From: CBDATG01 sp965200145
GTDB lineage: Bacteria > Chloroflexota > Dehalococcoidia > Lucifugimonadales > Lucifugimonadaceae
NCBI GenBank assembly: GCA_965200145.1
Contig: CBDATG010000002.1
Coordinates: forward strand, 1 to 64,000
Direction of reading: 5' to 3'
Length of the DNA: 64,000 bases
In this document: in pieces, positions 45,379 to 54,008 of the stretch
Position numbering within the stretch: the stretch's first letter is position 1
Layout of the letters: the number at the start of each line of letters is the position of its first letter
Program-made: the position numbers and the translations under genes
The notes under the pieces: model-generated
Database searches by the model: none
What the model was told of the DNA's origin: nothing
The model's input: only the letters and a program-made list of their open reading frames with translations

Positions 45379-46593
45379 TCAGGAGTTACGCGCCTCTTTG
45401 ACTGCGTGCCGCAACGGCGTGACGAAATCGCCGCGCCGGCCTACTACGACGCGTTCCATCCCGAGCCAATCCGCCATTAGGCACAGTTCCGCTGCCAGTT
45501 CGTGGGCAGTGCGGTCCGAATCGGCTCCGGTTTCCAAGAACGCGCCGGGGACCCGTAGCACTTTGGCCCGGCGATCGCACTTCAAATCGACGCGCGCTAC
45601 GGGACGGTCGTCAAGCAGGAATGGCAGAACGTAGTAGCCGTACTGGCGTTTGCTGGCCGGAACGTATATCTCGATTCTGTAGTGGAAATCGAACAGCCAC
45701 TCAATACGGTCGCGGGACCAGACCAGTGAGTCGAATGGTGACAATAGGCAGCGCGCGCTGACTCGTGTCGTGAGTGATTCCCAATTCGGATGCGCGTAGA
45801 ACGTCTTCTTGGAGTTGGCAACGCGCAACTGCACTAGTCCACCCTGTTGCGTCATGAGTTCAACGGTCTTTGCCATGTCGCGGTGGCGGACCCGGTAGTA
45901 ATCCGCGATATCTGCTAATGTGGCAATCCCCATAGCGTCAATGGCCATCTCGGCCATGCAACGATATGCGTCTTCTTGCACCTTCGCGGGTTTGTTGAGA
46001 TGATCACTTGGAACGACGCGCTCTATCAGGTCATAGGACGGTGCCGATGTTCGGCGGTCCGAAATCGTCAATCTCCCGGCGCGATGCAGATGATAGAGCG
46101 CCAGCTTGCCAGGGGAAGCCGCCCAGTGTCCAATGCGCGGCCCCGTCATCTCAAGGTCGGATACCGACAACGGCCCATGTTGCGTCACCTCGGTGATGAT
46201 GTCATGCTCGAAGTTCGGGTGTTCCTTGAGAAACTGGTCCCAACGATGTTCGGCTTCCCACAGAGATGACCGATGACGAATGATGGGATAGTGCTCTACT
46301 GGGACGAAACAGAGTTCATGCGCCCAGTACTCGAATGTTCTGCGTTGGTCGCTCGTGTACTCATGCAGCAGGTCCATCTGATACGGGCCGATCCTTGAGA
46401 AGAACGGCATGAATTGCGCTCGGGCTACTACATTGACGGAATCGATCTGAACGAGTTTGATCCTGTCGAAGACTCTCTGGATGTCGTCGGTGGTAGCTGG
46501 GCGATCAAGAATGCGCGGACCGCCGAATCCCTGCGATCGCAGTGCCAAGTTGCGACACTCGGCAATGCTGAGCTGCGTCAAACCATTGGCCAT
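45379..46593 (-). CDS. YcaQ-like winged-helix DNA glycosylase family protein
   Basis: A 404-residue protein of the HTH_42 family, which includes YcaQ/AlkX and AlkZ, glycosylases that unhook DNA interstrand crosslinks. Visible blocks are LVQIDSVNVVARAQFMPFFS, the EYWAHELCFVPVEHYPI segment near the catalytic region, and LLSPFDSLVWSRDRIEWLF with FHYRIEIYVPASKRQYGYYV. It overlaps the SCO1664-like gene by 16 bases (46578-46593), so the two are coupled. Confidence 0.85.
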   Translation of the reverse strand: MANGLTQLSIAECRNLALRSQGFGGPRILDRPATTDDIQRVFDRIKLVQIDSVNVVARAQFMPFFSRIGPYQMDLLHEYTSDQRRTFEYWAHELCFVPVEHYPIIRHRSSLWEAEHRWDQFLKEHPNFEHDIITEVTQHGPLSVSDLEMTGPRIGHWAASPGKLALYHLHRAGRLTISDRRTSAPSYDLIERVVPSDHLNKPAKVQEDAYRCMAEMAIDAMGIATLADIADYYRVRHRDMAKTVELMTQQGGLVQLRVANSKKTFYAHPNWESLTTRVSARCLLSPFDSLVWSRDRIEWLFDFHYRIEIYVPASKRQYGYYVLPFLLDDRPVARVDLKCDRRAKVLRVPGAFLETGADSDRTAHELAAELCLMADWLGMERVVVGRRGDFVTPLRHAVKEARNS

Positions 46594-47321
46594 GGCACGT
46601 TATAGTTCGGGTCCAGCGTCGGGAAGTGCCCGGATTCAGTCATCTCATCGCATCGTGAGATGAGCGAATCGAATTCGTGGCCGTCAAGGACTAACTTCAG
46701 CTCGGAGGCTAGCCTTGACTCCGTTCTTCGCAACTCACCGCTGAGGTTGTCCAAGCTCGCCAAATGCGTCTCGGAGTACGGCATCGCGTTGAACTCGAAC
46801 ATCACGCTTCGGCGCCGCGCGAGCGGGTTGAACGTAAGACCGTGATCCACTGCCCAGACCTCTTCGTTCGCGTCGATTAGGCACGCACCGCCTTTACGGT
46901 CGGCATTGTTGATCAGCACATCAAACACGGCGACAGGCTCATACTGCGTCAATTTGTTGTCGCGTTCATTGAAGTAATGTCGCGAGAAGTCTGCGTCAAC
47001 GTATAGCTGTACGCTACCGATGCCGTGCGGTCCCTCGCGAATCACGGTGGGCGGAACGTTTGGCCATCCTAGAGTTGTTGCAACTCTGTACGCCGCCCAT
47101 TCGCGGTTGTGGAGCGTGCCGTAAGGGAAGTCTCGTAACGGTCTCTCGCCAGACGACGGCTTGTAGATGGCGTAAATCTCGGAGTCGCCGTCGCTTAATC
47201 GGATGACGAATACATAGTTTGAGCCATCTGGATGCAGTCCGATGGCATCTACTTCCCACTCGCTAAGCCTTCGGAGCACCTCCTCCGAGGAGAGTTTAGC
47301 GACGGTAGCTGGCTGCAGCAT
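46578..47321 (-). CDS. SCO1664 family protein
   Basis: A 247-residue protein resembling the actinobacterial SCO1664 family, distantly related to phosphoinositide-kinase-like folds. It has YAIYKPSSGERPLRDFPYGT with a nucleotide-site-like lysine, HNREWAAYRVATTLGW, then VFDVLINNADRKGGACL and VWAVDHGLTFN, where the Asp residues mimic a kinase catalytic loop and metal site. Function is unknown. In Actinobacteria this gene usually neighbours DUF3090, and the same pairing is seen here, 45 bases apart. Confidence 0.8.
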   Translation of the reverse strand: MLQPATVAKLSSEEVLRRLSEWEVDAIGLHPDGSNYVFVIRLSDGDSEIYAIYKPSSGERPLRDFPYGTLHNREWAAYRVATTLGWPNVPPTVIREGPHGIGSVQLYVDADFSRHYFNERDNKLTQYEPVAVFDVLINNADRKGGACLIDANEEVWAVDHGLTFNPLARRRSVMFEFNAMPYSETHLASLDNLSGELRRTESRLASELKLVLDGHEFDSLISRCDEMTESGHFPTLDPNYNVPWPMV

Positions 47322-47366
47322 CGCGGCTATTGTTTCCGACCGTCGCGATGGGCAGTTGGGTTTGCC

Positions 47367-47960
47367 CTACTGGTCTTCAATGGCGCGGACGATGTCTCGT
47401 GCGTCGTCAGGGTGGTAACCGTTTCTACGCTCGCAGACGTGTTCCTCATCTCGGTTTATCGGTACGCCGCAGTGCGGGCAAAGTGGTCTGCCCGCGTAAA
47501 CGACTTCCATGCCGCGATTAGCGATGTGACGCGCCTGCTCGTGTGAGAAATAGAAACTTACTTTCTGATCATGGGGCGATTCGATAGCTTCGCGTTCGTC
47601 AGCTTCAGGATCCGGGCCTTCCGCTATGAAATGGAATAGCTTGCGACGGTCGTCGTACTGCATTTCGATGCGCCAAGCCTTGAACTCAACATCGCCATCG
47701 TCAACGTAGGCGGCATCGAGTTCAACCTCCTCACCTGCAACGTCAGAGTCTTCTTCTACGTTCGGGTCGACTATCTCGCTCAGCAGTTCTAGCGCGCGTC
47801 CGAGAGACTCTGCGATATTGAAGAGCTGCTCCTTCTCAATCCATACGATACCCGACCCGTGGGTGCCGTAAGCCGAGAGGTTGAAGGTGCGGTTGCCAGG
47901 TTCACCAATCGAGACGACATCAAGTTCGTCGACTAAGCCGAGATTTACGCTTCTAGGCAC
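47367..47960 (-). CDS. DUF3090 family protein
   Basis: A 197-residue protein of the DUF3090 family. Marks are VDELDVVSIGEPGNRTFNLS, an IEKEQLFNIAESLGRAL segment and the C-terminal zinc-ribbon-like PLCPHCGVPINRDEEHVCER ending in RNGYHP. It is the first gene of a three-gene run with the SCO1664-like and YcaQ-like genes. In Actinobacteria a histidine phosphatase (MSMEG_4193 type) completes the set; none is adjacent here, although an unlinked histidine phosphatase lies at 3917. Function unknown. Confidence 0.85.
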   Translation of the reverse strand: MPRSVNLGLVDELDVVSIGEPGNRTFNLSAYGTHGSGIVWIEKEQLFNIAESLGRALELLSEIVDPNVEEDSDVAGEEVELDAAYVDDGDVEFKAWRIEMQYDDRRKLFHFIAEGPDPEADEREAIESPHDQKVSFYFSHEQARHIANRGMEVVYAGRPLCPHCGVPINRDEEHVCERRNGYHPDDARDIVRAIEDQ

Positions 47961-48166
47961 GTGGTGTTACCTGGGAATGGTTGCCTGAATGCGAACATAG
48001 CACGAAGGAAGCACTGCGGAGAATCGCATTGATAACGTTGATTCTAACTTTGCACACCATGGGCGATAAAGAAAAGCGACCGGCGGCATCAGATAATCGG
48101 ACGCTTGTCATCATGATGTACGATTCTTGAGAGTAGCGAAGCCGAACAGGTGAATTCGTCGCATTC

Positions 48167-49924
48167 ATGAGCGGTTGTGTCGCCGGCCACGCGCGCAGTC
48201 GCTACGATTTCTTACGGAAAATGTCGGATCTCACACAACTCAGTAGCGAAGTCAAACGACGGTCGTCGAAACGCGTGCTTAAGCGGCAGATTGAGCTATA
48301 TGACACGACGTTGCGAGATGGCTCCCAGCAAGAGGGAATATCGCTGTCTGTTGAAGACAAGCTGGCCATTACGAGGCTCCTGGATGACCTGGGCGTTGAT
48401 GTGATCGAAGGTGGTTACGCGGGCGCAAATCCCAAGGATGACGAATACTTCCGACGGGTGCACAAGGAGCTGGACCTGCGACATGCGACGATAGCGGCAT
48501 TCGGCAACACGCGGCACGCCAATGTCGAATGCAAGGATGACGCTTCGATGTCTGCACTGCTTGCGTCAGGCGCAGAGGTCCTCACCTTGGTCGGGAAGGC
48601 ATCGTCGAGGCATGTTCGCATCGTGCTTGAGACGACGTTGGAAGAAAACTTGGCGATGGTTGCCGATTCTGTCCACTACCTCAAATCCGAAGGTCGGCAG
48701 GTGTTCTTCGACGCTGAGCACTTCTTTGACGGTTACCAGGAGGATCGTGAGTACGCAATGCAGGTGCTGACGGTTGCCCGGGACGCGGGAGCGACACGAC
48801 TCGTTTTGTGTGACACGAACGGCGGCACCCTTCCGCACGAAGTGGCGAGAATAGTCGCTGAGGTCAAGGAAGTGCTAGGTGAGGAGACGGTGCTCGGCAT
48901 CCACGCGCACAACGACACCGACACTGCGGTCGCATCAACCATGGAGGCAGTGCGCGCAGGTGCGTTCCAAGTGCAGGGTTGCATCAATGGCTACGGCGAA
49001 CGAACCGGCAACGCGAACCTCATCAGCGTTATTGGAAATCTGAACTTGAAGATGGACATCGAGGCGATTGTTCCTGAAAAGCTTCCCACGCTCACATCAG
49101 TAGCGAACCACGTGTCCGAGATTGCGAATCGCCGACCGTTTCCATATCAGCCATACGTAGGTGTCAGCGCGTTCACGCACAAAGGTGGTCTACACGCATC
49201 GGCCACGGCGAAGGCGGCAGAATCCTACCAACACATCGACCCTGCAATCGTCGGCAACGATACTCGGGTGACGGTGTCCGAGCTCTCCGGCAGGAGCAAC
49301 GTGAGGCAGCTTATCGTCAGGATGGGACTTGGATCGGTGCTCAACGCCGACGATGAGCGCGAAATAATCACGAAGATCAAAGAACGCGAATCGATGGGCT
49401 ATGCCTATGAGAGGGCAGAAGCATCACAGGAGATACTGGTTCGACATAGTGTTAAAGATTACGTGAGACCGTTCGAGCTTGTTGACTACATGGTGATAGT
49501 CGAGAAGGACGGTCGTATGTCATACGGAACCGGATGGAGGAGTAGTGAAGAGGCGCACACCGTACTGTCAGAAGCGACGCTTAAGGTCAGCGTTGGAGGC
49601 CACGTACGTAAGGCATATGCAGAAGGCAATGGTCCAGTAGATGCGTTGAACAGATGCTTGCGCGAGGTGTTGCACGAGAACTATCCCGAGATCGACGAGA
49701 TAGAGCTGACCGACTACAAGGTGAGGGTTGTCAACGAGACCGTTGGCACAGGTGCCGCCGTGCGCGTGGAGATCGAGTCGGCTGCTGGAGGACAGGTTTG
49801 GCACACAGTGGCCGCGTCTACGAACATAATCCAAGCGAGTTGGGAAGCACTGGCAGACTCAGTTGAATGGTGGCTGAACCGCGAGTTAAAGGACGGTCCA
49901 TCGGTACGTGCCGAAGGCGGTTAG
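48167..49924 (+). CDS. cimA: Citramalate synthase
   Basis: Condenses pyruvate and acetyl-CoA to (R)-citramalate for isoleucine synthesis by the threonine-independent route. It has 585 residues: a TIM barrel with IELYDTTLRDGSQQEGISLS (catalytic Arg-Asp), HAHNDTDTAVA metal histidines, and GLHASATAKAAESYQHI, followed by a LeuA-like regulatory dimer domain (about 430-575). A barrel starting at residue 40 and the length distinguish CimA from 2-isopropylmalate synthase. An in-frame ATG at 48221 may be the true start. The 206-base upstream spacer, divergent from DUF3090, shows no T-box motif. Confidence 0.92.
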   Translation: MSGCVAGHARSRYDFLRKMSDLTQLSSEVKRRSSKRVLKRQIELYDTTLRDGSQQEGISLSVEDKLAITRLLDDLGVDVIEGGYAGANPKDDEYFRRVHKELDLRHATIAAFGNTRHANVECKDDASMSALLASGAEVLTLVGKASSRHVRIVLETTLEENLAMVADSVHYLKSEGRQVFFDAEHFFDGYQEDREYAMQVLTVARDAGATRLVLCDTNGGTLPHEVARIVAEVKEVLGEETVLGIHAHNDTDTAVASTMEAVRAGAFQVQGCINGYGERTGNANLISVIGNLNLKMDIEAIVPEKLPTLTSVANHVSEIANRRPFPYQPYVGVSAFTHKGGLHASATAKAAESYQHIDPAIVGNDTRVTVSELSGRSNVRQLIVRMGLGSVLNADDEREIITKIKERESMGYAYERAEASQEILVRHSVKDYVRPFELVDYMVIVEKDGRMSYGTGWRSSEEAHTVLSEATLKVSVGGHVRKAYAEGNGPVDALNRCLREVLHENYPEIDEIELTDYKVRVVNETVGTGAAVRVEIESAAGGQVWHTVAASTNIIQASWEALADSVEWWLNRELKDGPSVRAEGG

Positions 49925-50958
49925 CGTTTCGCCAAACGCATCGCCAAGCGTGCGATCATACTTGGACGCTTGGGCACGATATTGCACTTTAGGTACTCGG
50001 CCATCATTGGATGAGCCGCCAGCATGAGTCCGCGCCACTTTCTCATGCGTTCGTATGTCGCGGAATCGTTAGCGTAGGGCAACCCCCAGCCATCAAAGTC
50101 GATCCAGCGGTCGTAGTTGACCCATGCGGGCGTTAGGCCGGTGGTCAATACTTTGGCACCAGCTTCGCTTGCGATGATTGTCGCCGCCGCGAAGTCCCAA
50201 ACGGCAGCGATGCCAACGATGGAGAACTGGTAGATGCCCGTAGCGACATGTAACATCTCCTGAGCCGCGCAACCCGTGACGCGAATATCGCCGACTTTGC
50301 CGCGCACATCGGCACTGAAACGCAAGCCGCGGCGAAAATTCACTGGAAGCGCGGTCAGTCTGCCTGCGACCGGACTACCTGCCGCGTCGCTCGGATCGCC
50401 AATTTCCAGTCGCTGACTGCCCAGATGCGCGCCACCTCCTAAGTGCGCGCTCACGATGTGACTGCCACTCGGTGCGTTCGGCCACGGGTACCAGATCGCA
50501 CCGGCGATGGGCGATCCCCGGTACAGGATGGCGGCTGACACGGCGAATGTGGCACTCTGGTTCACAAAGTTGTGCGTCCCGTCGATTGGGTCAACTGCCC
50601 ATACAAGGTCCTTGGCTTCGATGCCGCGTTTCTGATCTTCCTCACCCAGTAGCTGGTGATCGGGAAACCGTTTGGACATTACCGATTCGATGACCTGCTG
50701 TGATCGCTTGTCAACATCGGTCACGAGGTCTTTGCCAGGCTGATTGGACTTTGAGTCGACGCGCAAGCTCCCCATGAATCGCGACTGCACGTACTTCCCA
50801 GCTTGCGAAACCGCGTCTTTGAGCGCCGACCTGAACTCCATCAGTTCGCGATTCTCGAAGTGTATTGGTGATTGCATCATGGGATAGCGAGTTGCAGTCG
50901 TCAACGGTCGGGACAGTTTTAGCAGGTTTGCATCCATCGCATTAACCGCGACTGTCAT
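49921..50958 (-). CDS. Inositol monophosphatase family protein
   Basis: A 345-residue Mg-dependent sugar phosphatase. Metal-site motifs are LLGEEDQKRGIEAKD (Glu), VWAVDPIDGTHNFVNQ (Asp-Pro-Ile-Asp-Gly-Thr) and the C-terminal AAVWDFAAATIIASEAGAKV (Trp-Asp). Inositol-1-phosphatase, NADP phosphatase and histidinol-phosphatase branches share these. About 40 residues precede the domain, so the start may be later (for example ATG near 50880). It converges with cimA and overlaps it by four bases. Confidence 0.88.
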   Translation of the reverse strand: MTVAVNAMDANLLKLSRPLTTATRYPMMQSPIHFENRELMEFRSALKDAVSQAGKYVQSRFMGSLRVDSKSNQPGKDLVTDVDKRSQQVIESVMSKRFPDHQLLGEEDQKRGIEAKDLVWAVDPIDGTHNFVNQSATFAVSAAILYRGSPIAGAIWYPWPNAPSGSHIVSAHLGGGAHLGSQRLEIGDPSDAAGSPVAGRLTALPVNFRRGLRFSADVRGKVGDIRVTGCAAQEMLHVATGIYQFSIVGIAAVWDFAAATIIASEAGAKVLTTGLTPAWVNYDRWIDFDGWGLPYANDSATYERMRKWRGLMLAAHPMMAEYLKCNIVPKRPSMIARLAMRLAKR

Positions 50959-51025
50959 AGACTGAATCCTAAGTGGCGTACGTCAACGACCTTTGACGAC
51001 GCGAGATCGCGCCCGGGACCAACAC

Positions 51026-51709
51026 ATGTTCAGACGACTATTCGGCGGAGGAACTCCACGCGACGACTTGTGGTCGTCCATGTCATCGCTATCTGTCATG
51101 CTCTCCAAGTTGGATGAGTCGGGAGTGGCGGCTTCCGCGAGACGCTACTCTGGCGTGATATTCAAGCCGGATGATGCGAACCCGTTCCTTGTTGACCTGA
51201 AGACGAACTTGGACGACATTCTGTACATCGGACCGGGCGCAACAAAGACCGCAGTTGAGATTAAGGACGACGAGTACGGGATGCGTTGGGTCGTCTTGGA
51301 TGATGGCAACTTTTCCGACTTGCTCAGCTCAACGTATACGGTCGCCAATGCGATTAGTCAAAACGGCGGGGCAGGTAGCATACTGGCGGCATCGTTCCAT
51401 CTCGACTTTGCCAGCAACCTCATCGCATCGCCAGGGCCGGCGGACCGAAACACCATCGTTGAAACGTACGTTATCTTCAGATTTGATCGGAATCGTTACT
51501 ACCCGTTTATTCCTGTAACAGAACCAATACCGAACCGTGAATCGACGCGAGAACCTGCTGTTGATAGAGAGACAGGTCCCGAACCGGAACCAAAACCGGG
51601 TCGTGACTCGGCGACAGAAGCTAAGCTGGGAGCTGCCATGCGGAATCATGGGCTTGCGGTGGAAGGCGATCCTCGCAATTGGCTTGGACTGTGGGACATT
51701 CCCTTCTAA
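51026..51709 (+). CDS. PspA-associated protein PspAB
   Basis: A 227-residue protein similar to PspAB, found next to phage-shock PspA systems in Actinobacteria. It shows DEYGMRWVVLDDGNFSDLLS, a STYTVANAISQNGGAGSILA helix, RFDRNRYYPFIPV and a C-terminal W..LWDIPF. It has a Pro/Glu/Arg linker (about 165-200) between the beta core and the last helix. PspA itself is not in the window. ATG 51026 is preferred to TTG 50993. The next gene starts at the very next base. Confidence 0.65.
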   Translation: MFRRLFGGGTPRDDLWSSMSSLSVMLSKLDESGVAASARRYSGVIFKPDDANPFLVDLKTNLDDILYIGPGATKTAVEIKDDEYGMRWVVLDDGNFSDLLSSTYTVANAISQNGGAGSILAASFHLDFASNLIASPGPADRNTIVETYVIFRFDRNRYYPFIPVTEPIPNRESTREPAVDRETGPEPEPKPGRDSATEAKLGAAMRNHGLAVEGDPRNWLGLWDIPF

Positions 51710-52348
51710 GTGGCATTCAACGATTGCAACATAGCGCAGATCGGAGTTATCGGTGCTGGCCCGCCAGTTGTGCAACGACTCGCGATGCTGGACGACCGGC
51801 TCTCGACCGCCAGCTTCGTGATCGTCAACGGCGGCAGAAAAGACCTGGTGGAGCGATCGGTTGGTCTACTCATCTCGGATGGCGAGTACCGTGGAGAATC
51901 TGCAATCATAGCGAGCGACCTGACGCGCTGTTTCTTCCAATTGGATCGACCTGTATTGGCATATGGGAAAGGTGCCCATGTGTTGAACGAAGCGTTGGGC
52001 GGGCATATGTTTGAGCCGCTAGCGGAATCGCTTAACCCAGATGTGGCCGCCGCCGAAACACCGTTACGAAACACCGTTTTCTTGACGATCGGGTCCAAGA
52101 CTGCGATGACGATAGGCGGATCGGGATGGTTGACGATTCGCGATGTTGCCGTTGAGCCTATCCCGTTATCTCACCTATCCTCCCGCGGAATGCCCGCCGC
52201 GATCACTGAGACTTCGGAGGTAGCCGCGTTTGAAGAGTCAGGTCACAGGTGGACTATCGGGGTCACTTGGGATGTGACTTGCGTTGACAGATTGCCTTCA
52301 GGATTCGGGAACATCTTTGAGGCTTTCGTGGACCGCACGGTCGGTTAG
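51710..52348 (+). CDS. Class I glutamine amidotransferase-like (peptidase C26) protein lacking catalytic residues
   Basis: A 212-residue protein that keeps the C26/gamma-glutamyl hydrolase framework but not its chemistry. SFVIVNGGRKDLV matches the oxyanion-strand region. RPVLAYGKGAHVLNEALGG aligns to the usual PVLGICRGMQLLNVALGG, with the nucleophile Cys replaced by Gly86. HRWTIGVTWDV aligns to the usual LGVQWHPE, with His replaced by Asp188 and Glu by Thr190. It should therefore be a pseudoenzyme, perhaps a ligand sensor or a scaffold. GTG 51710 begins immediately after the PspAB stop codon, so the two proteins are made together. It is not a decayed gene: the frame is open and conserved glycines remain. 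Confidence 0.6.
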   Translation: MAFNDCNIAQIGVIGAGPPVVQRLAMLDDRLSTASFVIVNGGRKDLVERSVGLLISDGEYRGESAIIASDLTRCFFQLDRPVLAYGKGAHVLNEALGGHMFEPLAESLNPDVAAAETPLRNTVFLTIGSKTAMTIGGSGWLTIRDVAVEPIPLSHLSSRGMPAAITETSEVAAFEESGHRWTIGVTWDVTCVDRLPSGFGNIFEAFVDRTVG

Positions 52349-52394
52349 AGCGCGGTCAATGGCAGACCGGCGTTGTTGCTGGTCTGTTCCGGTG

Positions 52395-53720
52395 CTAGTC
52401 CTCGCGAGATGCCATCGTAGCCATGCGCCGTCTCTGTGCGGGCGGTACAGGTCGCGTGGCGAAAAGTATCGTCAGAGCGGCCAAACCGCAGGCGCACGCC
52501 AACACTATCAGCGACCACTGATAGGTTTGCTGGATGTCGTGGACGCGTCCCACGATGAACGGTGCGACCATCATGCCGATTGACATCGGGAAACTGGACA
52601 TGCCGAGGATCGTTCCGAAGTGTCGGGTGCCGAAATATTCGCCGCGCATTGCGTGCAGCATGGGCGTTCTGCCACCGAACCCGACTCCCCACATTACCGC
52701 GAACAGCATTGCGGTTACGAGGTTGTCTGCCGCCGCCAAGACGAGTAGTGACAGACCCTGCAGGACGATGAGAAACGGCACGATCAGCCGTTTGTTGGCC
52801 GCATCACCAATCAGTCCGCCCGCCAGCTGGGATACGAACGCGATCACCACCATAACGGGCACTACCGACGCAGCCCCTGCATCATCGAGGCCTACGCCGT
52901 TGGCATCGCTCAGTTGCAGGAAGAGATGCGCGGAAATGGCGCCGACCGAGAAGTTGGTAAGCATGTGGGTCATAGAGATCGACCAGAAGGCGCGGGTTCG
53001 CAATGCCTCGCGCGGCGTGAAACTGTAGAGCCGTTCCACGAGTCGATCAGGTGGGCTATCTGTCACGTCGGAGCCGTCCGACGCGGTGGTTTCGGTTTCG
53101 TCCGCCGGTGGTCTACGCCCGATTACCCATGCGACCAAGGGTCCGACCAGTATCACGACGACTCCAATGGCGGCGAATGTGGTGCGCCATCCGAACTCGT
53201 TAACCGACCAGACGATCGGTGGGACGAGCAGTCCAGCTATGCTGCTGCCGCCTATTACGATTGCCATCGCTGTCGCTCGCCGTTTGGTCGCCCACGCGTT
53301 GACCGATGTGATGGACGGGGTGAAGCCTCCCACGCTGAATCCGACCGATAGGACGAAAAACGCCGCATAGTACTGCCACGGCCCGGTGATCAGAGAAAGT
53401 CCGATCAATCCCAATCCGCCGAGGAAGAATCCCAGCAACACCATTTTTCCGGCACCGAAACGGTCCGTCATCCACCCCTCTACCGGGCCGAGCAACGCGC
53501 CACCGAATCGTCCGAAGCTGGCTACTCCAGATATCAACGCGCGAGACCAGCCGTATTCGTCCTCGATGGCCTTGAAGAGCACCGATGCGGCCTGGAACGT
53601 TGGACCGGACGACAGGAACATGTTGAATGCTCCCGCGATAGCGACCCACCACCCGAACTCGATTTTGGGTATACGCAGGCCGAACCGCCGCTTTTCGTTG
53701 CCTGCTCGTGAGGTTGACAA
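52395..53720 (-). CDS. MFS transporter, monocarboxylate/oxalate-formate type
   Basis: A 441-residue carrier with 12 hydrophobic segments. The motif-A-like loop is EGWMTDRFGAGKMVLLGFF after helix 2, preceded by LISGVASFGRFGGALLGP; the second half has AGGLIGDAANKRLIVPFL and HAMRGEYFGTRHFGTILGMS, common in MCT- and OFA-type carriers of small organic acids. The central loop is hydrophilic (PADETETTASDGSDVTDSPP). It starts at TTG 53720, divergent from the DrrAB-type exporter. Confidence 0.85.
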   Translation of the reverse strand: MSTSRAGNEKRRFGLRIPKIEFGWWVAIAGAFNMFLSSGPTFQAASVLFKAIEDEYGWSRALISGVASFGRFGGALLGPVEGWMTDRFGAGKMVLLGFFLGGLGLIGLSLITGPWQYYAAFFVLSVGFSVGGFTPSITSVNAWATKRRATAMAIVIGGSSIAGLLVPPIVWSVNEFGWRTTFAAIGVVVILVGPLVAWVIGRRPPADETETTASDGSDVTDSPPDRLVERLYSFTPREALRTRAFWSISMTHMLTNFSVGAISAHLFLQLSDANGVGLDDAGAASVVPVMVVIAFVSQLAGGLIGDAANKRLIVPFLIVLQGLSLLVLAAADNLVTAMLFAVMWGVGFGGRTPMLHAMRGEYFGTRHFGTILGMSSFPMSIGMMVAPFIVGRVHDIQQTYQWSLIVLACACGLAALTILFATRPVPPAQRRRMATMASRED

Positions 53721-53863
53721 TGTTGTCGCCGGAGGTGGTGGAGAGCAGCCGCTGATGTTCGGGACGCGACACTTCGTGGTTCGCGCACAATCAAGCCTAA
53801 TACTCGCGGCTTAAATTGCGGCAATGCACATTGTGCGGATAGCACGCGATTCTCGGAGGGACT

Positions 53864-53885
53864 GTCCAAGCTTGGTGGCTTGGAC
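53864..53885. promoter_or_regulatory. Perfect inverted repeat in a divergent spacer, candidate operator
   Basis: GTCCAAGC, a six-base centre and GCTTGGAC lie midway between the MFS gene (start 53720) and the DrrA-like gene (start 54009). The position suits a shared regulator of both transporters. A possible -10 (TAGAAT, 53932-53937) follows, but no good -35. The rest of the 288-base spacer shows nothing. Confidence 0.4.
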
Positions 53886-54008
53886 ACCTGTTATTGTGCG
53901 CGGCGAGGATCGATGAAGACTAGCCGCGTGATAGAATGCGAATAGCGACCGCGACGATGATGCGGCGGAGAACATGTGGTACGGGAACGGTCGCCGGTAG
54001 CGAAACGT

